NCBI GenBank assembly: GCA_014377015.1
Contig: JACMQL010000046.1
Span: 62,001-126,000, forward strand
DNA from: Actinomycetota bacterium
GTDB taxonomy: Bacteria; Actinomycetota; Actinomycetes; Nanopelagicales; Nanopelagicaceae
DNA: 64,000 nt
Reading direction: 5' to 3'
Shown: positions 22,039 to 30,918 of the stretch, piece by piece
Layout of the letters: each line of letters starts with the position of its first letter
Position numbering within the stretch: position 1 is the first letter of the stretch
The notes under the pieces: model-generated
The model's database searches: none
What the model was told of the DNA's origin: nothing
What the model saw: the letters and a program-made list of their open reading frames with translations, nothing else
Translations under genes and position numbers: made by a program

Positions 22039-23055
22039 ATGTCAACCAGCTCGGTAATGAGATTTCGGCAGGCGATTGTTGCGGCTTTAGCAGATGAAAT
22101 GCGAGCCGATTCGTCAGTCATGCTCTTTGGTGAAGATGTGGCGGAAGCTGAAGGTCCCTTCAAAACTTCCGAAGGACTGCTCAAAGAATTCGGTCCGCTG
22201 CGGGTTCGCGATACTCCAATTTCAGAGATGGCTTTTACCGGCGCGGCAGTTGGCGCCGCAATCATGGGAATGAAGCCTGTAGTTGAGATTATGTTCATGG
22301 AGTTTCTCGGCGTAGCCCTCGATCAACTAGTCACCGAAGCTGCCAAGATGCGCTACCTCAGCAATGGGGTAATTTCGGTCCCAATGGTTGTTCGCGCTTC
22401 ATGTGGCTCGGGACTTGGCTTCGGAAGCCAACATTCTCAAACGCTCGAAAATTGGGTGGCTGCAACTCCGGGTCTCAAGGTGGTCTGCCCCAGCGATGCG
22501 CAAGCCGCATATTCATTAATGCGGGCGGCGATCCAAGATTCTGATCCCGTTATGGTACTTGAGCCGCGAATTCTTTACGCAGAGCGTGGCACTGTTGATA
22601 CCTCGCACAGAATTGAGATTGGTAAAGCGCGCGTCTTACGAGTGGGAAGTGAAGTGACAGTGGTTTCCCTTGGACAGATGGTAAATGTCTCGCGCGCGGC
22701 AATTGAACTTGCAGGCGTGGATGCGGAATTAATCGATCTTGCAACGGTGGTTCCCTGGGATCGGGAAACCGTTCTTGAATCAGTGAAGAAGACAGGCAGA
22801 TTAATTGTTGTAGAGGAGGCCCCTCAGAGTGGCGGATGGGGATCTGAGATTGTTGCTTCAGTTACTTCTAATCTTTTTGGCACGCTCAAGGGTGCGCCAT
22901 TTCGTATAACTACTCCAGATGTTCCCGTTCCTTATAGCGGGGTGCTGGAAGCAAAATTTGTCCCGACTGTTGAAGATGTGGCGCGTCAATTGAAGGAGTC
23001 GATCGCCTCGGGTACGACTCCAAAATCTTGGTGGGAATTAGAGGGGTTGAAGTAA
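22039..23055 (+). CDS. 2-oxoacid dehydrogenase (PDH/acetoin dehydrogenase-type) E1 component beta subunit
   Basis: LFGEDVAEAEGPFKTSEGLLKEFGPLRVRDTPISEMAFTGAAVGAAIMGMKPVVEIMFMEF. Confidence 0.95.
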   Translation: MSTSSVMRFRQAIVAALADEMRADSSVMLFGEDVAEAEGPFKTSEGLLKEFGPLRVRDTPISEMAFTGAAVGAAIMGMKPVVEIMFMEFLGVALDQLVTEAAKMRYLSNGVISVPMVVRASCGSGLGFGSQHSQTLENWVAATPGLKVVCPSDAQAAYSLMRAAIQDSDPVMVLEPRILYAERGTVDTSHRIEIGKARVLRVGSEVTVVSLGQMVNVSRAAIELAGVDAELIDLATVVPWDRETVLESVKKTGRLIVVEEAPQSGGWGSEIVASVTSNLFGTLKGAPFRITTPDVPVPYSGVLEAKFVPTVEDVARQLKESIASGTTPKSWWELEGLK

Positions 23056-24056
23056 TGAGCATTCAATTGAAGCGACGTGAAGCAGTACAAAACGATGAGG
23101 TTGCGCGATACGAGCGCATGATTGAGATTCGCGAATTCGAAGAACAAATCAATGGTCTATTTGCAACCGGCGCGATTCGTGGAACGACCCACCTGTGTTT
23201 AGGGCAAGAGGCGCTCGCAGTTGGACTCGCGGCAGAGCTGCGACCTTCAGATATTGTGATGGCAACCTACCGCGGGCATGGAATCGCTTTGGCTCTCGGT
23301 CTCTCACCAGAATCAGTTCTGGGGGAGATCATGGGTAAAACGATCGGATGTTGCGGTGGCGTTGGAGGTTCAATGCATTTGTGCGATATGGATCTTGGAT
23401 TGCTTCCGACTTCAGCGATTGTGGGCGGTGGCATTCCTATTGCAGCAGGAGCGGCGTTGGCCTTTCAAACGCAAGGCAAAGATGGGGTAGCGGTATCAGT
23501 TTTCGGTGATGGGGCATCCAATATCGGCGCCTTTCACGAAGGCTTGAATCTGGCGGCCATTTGGAATCTTCCGGTAATTTTTATCTGCGACAACAATATC
23601 TATGGCGAATACAGCCGCATCAATACCACTACTCCTTTGCTTGATTTGCACGAGAGAGCAGAGAGTTACAAAATGCCGCATTTTGCGATCGATGGCATGG
23701 ATGTTAAGGCAGTTCAAAAAGGAGTTGCCGAAGCAGTCAATCGCGCACGCTCCGGAGGCGGGCCGACCTTAATTGAGGCCAAGACGTATAGGTTCGCCGG
23801 TCATTCACGTGCCGACCAAGCGCTTTATCGCCCAGAAGGCGAATTAGAAATGTGGCAGAAGCGCGATCCAATTAAGGTTACGGAAGAAGATCTATTATCA
23901 CGAGGGCTACTTACCGCCGACAGGATCGCGCAAATAAAGTCTGATATGTCCACCACCATCGAAGGAGTTGTGGCGACTTGTCAGGCATCAGGAGAACCAA
24001 CTCTTGCGTCGATGTTCCAGAATATTTGGACTCCGAAAGGAGCAATTAACAAATGA
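23055..24056 (+). CDS. 2-oxoacid dehydrogenase E1 component alpha subunit (TPP-dependent)
   Basis: ThDP motif GDGASNIGAFHEGLNLAAIWNLPVIFICDNN; MATYRGHGIALALG; start overlaps E1beta stop (TAATG). Confidence 0.95.
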   Translation: MSIQLKRREAVQNDEVARYERMIEIREFEEQINGLFATGAIRGTTHLCLGQEALAVGLAAELRPSDIVMATYRGHGIALALGLSPESVLGEIMGKTIGCCGGVGGSMHLCDMDLGLLPTSAIVGGGIPIAAGAALAFQTQGKDGVAVSVFGDGASNIGAFHEGLNLAAIWNLPVIFICDNNIYGEYSRINTTTPLLDLHERAESYKMPHFAIDGMDVKAVQKGVAEAVNRARSGGGPTLIEAKTYRFAGHSRADQALYRPEGELEMWQKRDPIKVTEEDLLSRGLLTADRIAQIKSDMSTTIEGVVATCQASGEPTLASMFQNIWTPKGAINK

Positions 24057-24292
24057 GGACCACCATCAATATGCCTCGCGTCGGCGACACAGTCGACGAA
24101 GTTTATTTGGTGACCTGGAAGAAGAGCGTCGGTGAGAAGATCGCGAAAGGTGAATCCCTGATGGAAGTTGAGACGGATAAGGCCACCGTGGAGGTACCTT
24201 CGCCCATCGACGGAACAATTGTGGAACTTCTATTCGCCGAGGGAGATGAAATCAAGACCGGTGAACCAATAGTTATTTGCGAAAACCTCTAA
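24053..24292 (+). CDS. Stand-alone biotinyl/lipoyl-domain protein (79 aa)
   Basis: NMPRVGDTVDEVYLVTWKKSVGEKIAKGESLMEVETDKATVEVPSPIDGTIVELLFAEGDEIKTGEPIVICENL; ETDKA lipoylation motif; stops with no catalytic domain. Confidence 0.93.
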   Translation: MRTTINMPRVGDTVDEVYLVTWKKSVGEKIAKGESLMEVETDKATVEVPSPIDGTIVELLFAEGDEIKTGEPIVICENL

Positions 24293-24313
24293 AAGACTGG
24301 AGATGGTGATTCT

Positions 24314-25429
24314 ATGGGCGTAATTGAAAAAATCGAAACGATTCCGCTTAAGGTTCCCCTGAAGCACCTCTACAAGGGTTCCTATTACAAGATGCGCAAT
24401 CGATGCACCATCATCACCCGTATTACTACTTCCGACGGAGTGGTTGGTCAAAGTTACAACGCGGATACCGATGAAGAGCAGAATGAAGTATTGGCAATAA
24501 TCCATAACGAGATAGTTCCACTTGTCACGGGAATGGATGCTCGTCAAGTTGAGAAGATTTGGCACGCGATGATCCCAGTCACCCTTGATCAACTTCGTGA
24601 TAGAGCAATTCCAATGCAAGCAATCGCGTGCATTGATAGCGCGATCTGGGATGCAGTTGGAAAATATGCCAATCAGCCTTTGTGGAGACTATGGGGTGGG
24701 TTCCGCGATCGAATTCCAATGATCGGCATTGGCGGATATTACGGCTCAAGCGAGGCAGATCTTGAGCGCGAACTTGGATTCTTCAAGGATGAAATCGGCA
24801 TGGTCGGAATGAAATTTAAAATCGGCGCGAAACCTCCGGAGGAGGATGCCGCTCGATTGAGGTTGGCTCGCTCAATAGTGGGTGAAGACTTCGTTTTCGT
24901 CGTGGACGCAAATCAAGGTTATACAGTTAATGAAGCACTCAACTTTCTCTCGCACATTGAAGGCGAAATCCCTTTGCGATGGTTTGAAGAACCGACTAGA
25001 TGGCACGCTGATTGGCGTGGGCTGCGTGACGTACGTCTGCGCGGTAACGTCAACGTCGCTGCTGGCCAGAGTGAGATTTCACGTGTGGGTATGCGGGAAA
25101 TGATGGTGAACGGTGCTATCGACGTCTGCAACTTCGACGCTTCGTGGGGCGGGGGTCCAACGGAGTGGCGAAGGGTGGCGGCGCTTGCATCTGCATTTGA
25201 AATTCAACTCGGACATCATGAGGAAGCTCAAGTTGCCTCACATCTTTTGGCTTCCGTACCGCATGGAACATATGTTGAATCCTTCTCTCCGACCCGCGAC
25301 CCAATTTTCTGGGAGATGCTTGATAATCGAGCTCCACTAGTAAATGGAGAATTTGTCTTGCCAGATGCTCCTGGATTTGGATGGCAACTTAACGAAGACT
25401 TCATAGATAAATATCGCGTGGACAAATAG
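24314..25429 (+). CDS. Enolase superfamily, mandelate racemase-like (paralog of 13976..15103)
   Basis: MKFKIG, VDANQGY, WFEEP, AGQSE, HHEEAQVASHLLASVPHGTY. Confidence 0.9.
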   Translation: MGVIEKIETIPLKVPLKHLYKGSYYKMRNRCTIITRITTSDGVVGQSYNADTDEEQNEVLAIIHNEIVPLVTGMDARQVEKIWHAMIPVTLDQLRDRAIPMQAIACIDSAIWDAVGKYANQPLWRLWGGFRDRIPMIGIGGYYGSSEADLERELGFFKDEIGMVGMKFKIGAKPPEEDAARLRLARSIVGEDFVFVVDANQGYTVNEALNFLSHIEGEIPLRWFEEPTRWHADWRGLRDVRLRGNVNVAAGQSEISRVGMREMMVNGAIDVCNFDASWGGGPTEWRRVAALASAFEIQLGHHEEAQVASHLLASVPHGTYVESFSPTRDPIFWEMLDNRAPLVNGEFVLPDAPGFGWQLNEDFIDKYRVDK

Positions 25430-25439
25430 AAACGGGTAG

Positions 25440-26396
25440 TTGAAAGTGGCCACAATTTCCATTTACGGCGCGGGGCAGTTAGGCAACTCGACCGCGGAAC
25501 TTCTGCGAAAAGTTCCTGATCACGTCGTCTACGGTCCTTTTCGTCGTGACGAGCGCAATAAAGCTCTTAATTCCGGCGCGGACCTTGTGATAATTGCGAC
25601 AACAACGAAGTTTCGTGATGTTGTAAACGATATTCGACAAGCGGTCGAGCATGGATCGCATGTGTTGGTGTCGTCGGAAGAGTGCGCCTTCCCATGGGCA
25701 GTGGATTCTGTTCTGGCCGATGAGCTCGACCGATTGGCACTTGCGAATAAAGTCAGCATCGCGGGATGTGGAGTCAATCCTGGTCTGATCTTTGATTCTC
25801 TTGTGTTAACTCTTCTAGGGGCGGCTCCACGTGGGTGCACGATTGCGGTGCGACGCACTGTCAATATTTCTGGATTCGGTGCCACCGTATTACGCAGAAT
25901 AGGAGTTGGTAAAACTCTGCAGGCCTTTCAAGATGCCGTGGCACGCGAGGAAATTCTTGGGCACGCGGGATTTCCGCAATCCATGGCAGTTGTCGCCTCT
26001 GCCATGGGTCTAAAAATCGAGAGAATTGAAAAGGAGTTGCTACCAATCCTCACGGAGGACAAGATTGATCTGCCCGGACGTTTCCCTGTCGCAAAGAGTG
26101 AAAGTGCTGGAGTGAATCAGACCTATACGGCTTTTGTTGACGGTAAACCATGGTTCACCTCGCATTTCTACGGTCACGTTGATCTGCCTGGCATCGACAA
26201 GAGTGCAATGGATGAAATTGAACTCTCCCTTAATGGAAAAACTTTCCAAACGATCCAACTCAAACCTGGCATCGGATCTCAAGTTGGTTCACAAAACATG
26301 GTCGCTAATTCAGTTGTCAGAATTTTGAAGGCACGTGATGGATGGGTTACTACCGCAGACTTACAGCCCGCTTACCCTGAGAACTTTCGAAACTAA
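25440..26396 (+). CDS. DapB-fold NAD(P)H-dependent amine dehydrogenase-like protein (2,4-diaminopentanoate dehydrogenase-like)
   Basis: ISIYGAGQLGNSTAELL Rossmann start; LVSSEECAFPW, GCGVNPGLIFDSLVLTLLGAAPRGCTIAVRRTVNISGFG. Confidence 0.65.
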   Translation: MKVATISIYGAGQLGNSTAELLRKVPDHVVYGPFRRDERNKALNSGADLVIIATTTKFRDVVNDIRQAVEHGSHVLVSSEECAFPWAVDSVLADELDRLALANKVSIAGCGVNPGLIFDSLVLTLLGAAPRGCTIAVRRTVNISGFGATVLRRIGVGKTLQAFQDAVAREEILGHAGFPQSMAVVASAMGLKIERIEKELLPILTEDKIDLPGRFPVAKSESAGVNQTYTAFVDGKPWFTSHFYGHVDLPGIDKSAMDEIELSLNGKTFQTIQLKPGIGSQVGSQNMVANSVVRILKARDGWVTTADLQPAYPENFRN

Positions 26397-26417
26397 ATCC
26401 GAGAGAGTGGAGTTGAC

Positions 26418-27560
26418 ATGACAAATGTTCCAACCATCGCACGCGTAACTGTTCATCCAGTTACCTATCCAGAGCCAAACGATAGTAATGCGATGCGATA
26501 TCTGACTTTTGTGCGAATTGAATCCACTGATGGACATGTCGGATGGGGTGAGGCGATTACACAATTCCCCGGAAGCACTCGAGGCACGGTCGAAGTCATC
26601 AAGGGTCTGATAGATGACTTAATCGGAAAGGACCCGACTCAAAACATTGGAATCTGGCGTGATTTACGCAAGCAAACCTGGTGGTACTCCTACAGGGGTG
26701 GATTAGCCCACTTCGCCTTATCTGCCATCGATATTGCTTTGTGGGACCTTAAAGGAAAGATCATCGGTCAGTCGCTTTCCCAGATGATTGGCAAGCGTGA
26801 CAGTTCGGCAGAAACAAGATTGCCGGTGCTGGCCTCAACTCATGTCTTTAATTCTGACCTGGATGTTGAGGTTGCACGACATGCAAAATTCGTCGCCGAC
26901 GGTTACATCGGCTTCAAAATTGGTATGGGAAAACGTGGTGATGCGCGAATTGGCTACGACATTGATCGGGATGTAAATTTCGTAAAGGATTTGCGTGCGG
27001 CAGCGGGTCCAAAGGCTTGGATCATGATGGATCGCGGACAATCTCTTAATTGGACTCTCGATGAGGCAATCAAGCGAGTTGTGCGTTGGGAAGAATTTGA
27101 TTTGAAGTGGGTCGAAGAGCCTTTTGAGCCGTGGGAGTTTGAGCATTTTCGTAAGCTCCGCCAGCACGTCACAACCATGATTGCTGGGAGCGAACGAGAA
27201 TGGGATTACCGAGGCTATTCCGAGACGATTAATTCAGGCACTTTAGATGTGATCGGATGCGATGTCGGCCGAGCTGAAGGAATCACTGGCGCTCTAGCAA
27301 TTATCAAGTTAGTTGAGGCCGCTGGTCTCTGGTTCAACAGCCACGCTTGGTCGAGCGCCGTGAACACCGCGGCATCGCTTGCATTATCCGCCTCCACTCC
27401 TCGCTGTCTTTTACAAGAATTGAAACCGGATGAGAATCCGATGCAACATGAGTTGATTGATGAACCTTTCGTTCCTGAAAATGGGAGCATCGGCATTCCG
27501 ACAAAACCCGGTCTTGGAATAAATGTGAATGAGAAAGTATTGGAGAAGTATGCCTTCTGA
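26418..27560 (+). CDS. Enolase superfamily, mandelate racemase-like
   Basis: GFKIGMG, WIMMDRGQSLNW, WVEEPFEPWEFEHF, AGSERE, NSHAWSSAVNTAASLALSAS. Confidence 0.9.
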   Translation: MTNVPTIARVTVHPVTYPEPNDSNAMRYLTFVRIESTDGHVGWGEAITQFPGSTRGTVEVIKGLIDDLIGKDPTQNIGIWRDLRKQTWWYSYRGGLAHFALSAIDIALWDLKGKIIGQSLSQMIGKRDSSAETRLPVLASTHVFNSDLDVEVARHAKFVADGYIGFKIGMGKRGDARIGYDIDRDVNFVKDLRAAAGPKAWIMMDRGQSLNWTLDEAIKRVVRWEEFDLKWVEEPFEPWEFEHFRKLRQHVTTMIAGSEREWDYRGYSETINSGTLDVIGCDVGRAEGITGALAIIKLVEAAGLWFNSHAWSSAVNTAASLALSASTPRCLLQELKPDENPMQHELIDEPFVPENGSIGIPTKPGLGINVNEKVLEKYAF

Positions 27561-28341
27561 CAGATTGCTTGATGACGACCTATCACTCGGCAAGGGACTT
27601 CGAGACAGAGTTGTAGTTGTCACGGGGGCTTCAAGTGGAATCGGACGTGAGACAGCCCTGTTGTTTGAGAGAGTGGGTGCACGAGTATTTGCTACATCTG
27701 GTGATCGAACCGGGCTTGATGCCCTTGCCCAGCAAATGAATGATCCTTCTCGCCACTATTTCCATAGTGCAGATTTGGCTAGTACCCAAGCATGCGAGGG
27801 GATAATCGCTAGGGCCATAGATCACTTTGGCGAAATCTTCGTTTTAGCTCACGTTGCTGGTGCTCTTATTCGCAAACCTTTGTTCGAAGTGACTGAATCA
27901 GACTGGGACTACCAACAAGATGTAAATCTGCGTTCAGGTTTTTTTCTTAATCGCGCGGCTTGTAGGGCAATGGTGGATGCCAAGATTCCTGGTCGCATTA
28001 TTAATTTCACTTCGACCTCGTGGATGATGGGCCCGCTCAACGGTAGCGATGCCTATGTTGCCGCAAAGGGTGGCGTGGTTTCAATGAATCGCGGCTTCGC
28101 ACGGCAATTTGGCCAATACGGCATAAGAGTAAATGTCATCGCGCCTGGGCAGGTAAATACGCCCATGCAGCACGTAGACAACGACCCAGCGTTAGTTGCA
28201 GCTGCGGCGGCATCCTGCCCACTTGGGAGAATGGGGGAGCCAGATGAGCTCGCGCGCGTGGTGGTGTTTATCGCATCAGATCAAGCGTCTTTCGTGCACG
28301 GCGCAACCATCAATGTGAGCGGCGGAATTCTTCTCTATTAA
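27550..28341 (+). CDS. SDR family oxidoreductase
   Basis: VVTGASSGIGRETALLFE, DAYVAAKGGVVSMNRGFARQFGQYGIRVNVIAPGQVNTPM. Confidence 0.92.
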   Translation: MPSDRLLDDDLSLGKGLRDRVVVVTGASSGIGRETALLFERVGARVFATSGDRTGLDALAQQMNDPSRHYFHSADLASTQACEGIIARAIDHFGEIFVLAHVAGALIRKPLFEVTESDWDYQQDVNLRSGFFLNRAACRAMVDAKIPGRIINFTSTSWMMGPLNGSDAYVAAKGGVVSMNRGFARQFGQYGIRVNVIAPGQVNTPMQHVDNDPALVAAAAASCPLGRMGEPDELARVVVFIASDQASFVHGATINVSGGILLY

Positions 28342-28366
28342 AGTGATTAAAGTGATTAAAGTGATT
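28337..28366. repeat. 9-bp tandem repeat (ATTAAAGTG)x3 spanning the SDR stop codon
   Basis: attaaagtgattaaagtgattaaagtgatt read directly. Confidence 0.95.
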
Positions 28367-28371
28367 GAGGT

Positions 28372-29286
28372 TTATTTACCAGCTAGAAATCTTTGCGGAT
28401 TGGTGCGAGTAAGGTTTGTGATTTCATTTTCGGTCAACCCCGCATCGCGCAACATTGGAAGAAAATGAGTGATCAGGTAGCCGTACCCTTTTCCTCCGTG
28501 AGCAACCATGCGGGACCTGCCCGCGATATCGGTGCTGATTAATATTTTGTCTGCGTAGCCTTCTCTGACTAACGTAGTTATTGATTCTGCTCTTCGTTCA
28601 TCTGTCTGCTTATCGAACTGGCCGACTGCGTCATAAGCAATCCATACTCCGCGTTTGAGCAATTTTCGAGAATAATTCACATCGCGGTTTGTATCGCAGT
28701 GACCGATGACGGTGATCTCAAGATCTGCACCAGCCTCTTCTAGGACATTTAGTTGGTCAAGCCCAATTTCGGTAAAAAGTGCGTGCGTGCCGATCGGTAT
28801 TCCTGTCTCAATCTGTGCCTTGGCTGCGGCTTGTAAAACTTTCGTTTCGGTTTCGGTTATGCCTCGATGAGATGTGCCGAGCTCTCCCATAAAACCCGCT
28901 TTTATTTCCGTTCCAGGAAAACCAACGGTGATGTGCTCTACAAATCTCTTCGTGATATCAGAAGTAGACATCTGCGCGAGCCAGGATGGGTAGTACATCT
29001 CCCAATAAAAACCTGTGCCAGCAACTATGTGTACTCCAGTCTTTTCCGAAATGTCCTTGAGGCCAATAGGGTCAGGATGGAGTCCGTAGATAGTCTGTTC
29101 AACCATAGTGTCCCCACCGGCGGCCCTGAATAATTCAACTTCGTCAATTGCCATTTGGTGATCGAGGAGTACACCATCAGAATTTCGACGGACATCGTAG
29201 GTGTCTACGATAATATGCTCATGGGGAAGAACCAATCCCAACTCCGAGGCGGGAACTGGACCGAGAACAGTTTGCACGGATTTCAT
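28372..29286 (-). CDS. Phosphotriesterase (PTE/PHP/PTER) family metal-dependent hydrolase
   Basis: TVLGPVPASELGLVLPHEHI, MVEQTIYGLHPDPIGLKDISEKTGVHIVAGTGFY, IKAGFMGELGTSHRGIT, VIGHCDTNRD, ILISTDIAGR. Confidence 0.92.
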   Translation of the reverse strand: MKSVQTVLGPVPASELGLVLPHEHIIVDTYDVRRNSDGVLLDHQMAIDEVELFRAAGGDTMVEQTIYGLHPDPIGLKDISEKTGVHIVAGTGFYWEMYYPSWLAQMSTSDITKRFVEHITVGFPGTEIKAGFMGELGTSHRGITETETKVLQAAAKAQIETGIPIGTHALFTEIGLDQLNVLEEAGADLEITVIGHCDTNRDVNYSRKLLKRGVWIAYDAVGQFDKQTDERRAESITTLVREGYADKILISTDIAGRSRMVAHGGKGYGYLITHFLPMLRDAGLTENEITNLTRTNPQRFLAGK

Positions 29287-29301
29287 GAAAGCCCTTTCGC
29301 C

Positions 29302-30741
29302 CTATTTGGTAGATGCATGTAATCGTTCAAGAAGAGCTACGGACTCTTCAACCAGCATCCGACTTGCCGCTGGTGAGAATGGAGCAGGATGTCCGTAACC
29401 GCGTTGCGCGACCGTTGGCTCATAGCCGCCAAATTGATATTCCTCGGGAGTAGAGACGTAGCCTAAGACGCCCTGACAGTAACCCGCGAAGATCGTTGTA
29501 GCAAAAGGGGAACGGCGGCGAACTTCTGCTCCGAGTTCGCTGAATAGTTCGCCGGGAGTGCCAACAATTGCGGCGTCGCCCAAGCGTGCGGCCCAGATTT
29601 CACCCACTAGAAATTCAGGAAGAGGCGCAGTGCGTGCCATTTTTAAGATGTCTTTGAGCCATTCGATGTGGTAGCCAATCGGATTCAAAAGATCACGACC
29701 GGCACCTGCTGCAACTTTTGCATCGAAGTCCATTTGGCGAGATGCGAGTTCCGTCTCCATCTCGGGCACTGTGAGTGAAGGATTCAAAGGAAGCTCGAGA
29801 ACTTTGCGTAGGGAACTGACAGGTTGCGGTGGCTGAGGAGAAACCGCTCGGCGACGATAGAGAGAAATAGGAGTCACTGATCCATAAGAAACCTTTTCTA
29901 TTTTGATCACACGTGGATCCTTGTCAACTATCGCATGTACGGCTTCAAGGCCGAGGCGGGATCCCATCTGGCGTTCTGGTCCAGGCTGATCTATAAAAGC
30001 TTCGAGCGGCAGGACATTACCAGCGGCGCCTTGGAAGAAAATACAGATGCCTCCGCGAAGAAGTTCCACCTTCCGACGTAATTCGCCGATGAAGTCGGGA
30101 CCGCTATAAGGCACCTCGCCCCCCAACACAACTGGGTGACAACCGAACCCGACTAACGTCGCGATAGGTAGACCATCGTGGTCGTCAATGCGAATCGTGG
30201 GAACTTCTTCATCGATGAAGTTCTCTTTGTTCCAGCCCAAAATCGTTCCGCCGTTGCCATCTCGCTCTCTACGATTTACCGCTAATCCAGGTACCAGTCC
30301 GGTGCCCCCAGATATGCGTGCGGGTTTCAACCGAGAGAGTGCCTTAACTACTGCGCTGGCATAGTCATAGGGGATCTTTTCAAAATAAGCTTGCTCTGCT
30401 TCTGTCACGTCTGGAAACTCTCCATGGAGTTTCTTGTTTCCCGCACGTGGCCACAATCCAGCGTGCGTGTGGCTCGAATTTAGCAAAATATTGTCATACG
30501 GAATTCCAGTTGTGGTCTCAATTACGCGTCTAATCCGATCTGCGAAGTACGTGTCAAGATTCGTGACATCGGCAGCGAGAAGAGCAATAGTGTGAGTTCC
30601 ATTTTGAATTACACAAGCGCTCACTAAGGCTGAATCCAAGTCGTCTCGAACTGCGACAGCGCGACGAACGAAACCCTGCGGATCCGAAGGAAGTGGTGGA
30701 TCAATGAAAAAGGATCCTGCACCGACAAGCAATTCTGACAC
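29302..30741 (-). CDS. Neutral/alkaline non-lysosomal ceramidase-like hydrolase (distant paralog)
   Basis: LLVGAGSFFIDPPLPSDPQGFVRRAVAVRDDLDSALV, LNSSHTHAGLWP, GFGCHPVVLGGEVPYSGPDFIGELRRKVE, CIFFQGAAGNVLPLEAF. Confidence 0.75.
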   Translation of the reverse strand: MSELLVGAGSFFIDPPLPSDPQGFVRRAVAVRDDLDSALVSACVIQNGTHTIALLAADVTNLDTYFADRIRRVIETTTGIPYDNILLNSSHTHAGLWPRAGNKKLHGEFPDVTEAEQAYFEKIPYDYASAVVKALSRLKPARISGGTGLVPGLAVNRRERDGNGGTILGWNKENFIDEEVPTIRIDDHDGLPIATLVGFGCHPVVLGGEVPYSGPDFIGELRRKVELLRGGICIFFQGAAGNVLPLEAFIDQPGPERQMGSRLGLEAVHAIVDKDPRVIKIEKVSYGSVTPISLYRRRAVSPQPPQPVSSLRKVLELPLNPSLTVPEMETELASRQMDFDAKVAAGAGRDLLNPIGYHIEWLKDILKMARTAPLPEFLVGEIWAARLGDAAIVGTPGELFSELGAEVRRRSPFATTIFAGYCQGVLGYVSTPEEYQFGGYEPTVAQRGYGHPAPFSPAASRMLVEESVALLERLHASTK

Positions 30742-30918
30742 TTTAGCCTCCAGAGATACGCTAGTTACAAGCTAAGAAGTGTTGGTAAGTCTATTCCTTG
30801 GCTGACAGGCTAGCCATCATTTTTATTTTGTATTTCAATCTCCATAACGGTGAAAATTCCGGAAAATTTCCTGCAAATAATTGGAAAGTGAAAGATTTTC
30901 CAGAAGAGGATTGTCTAC

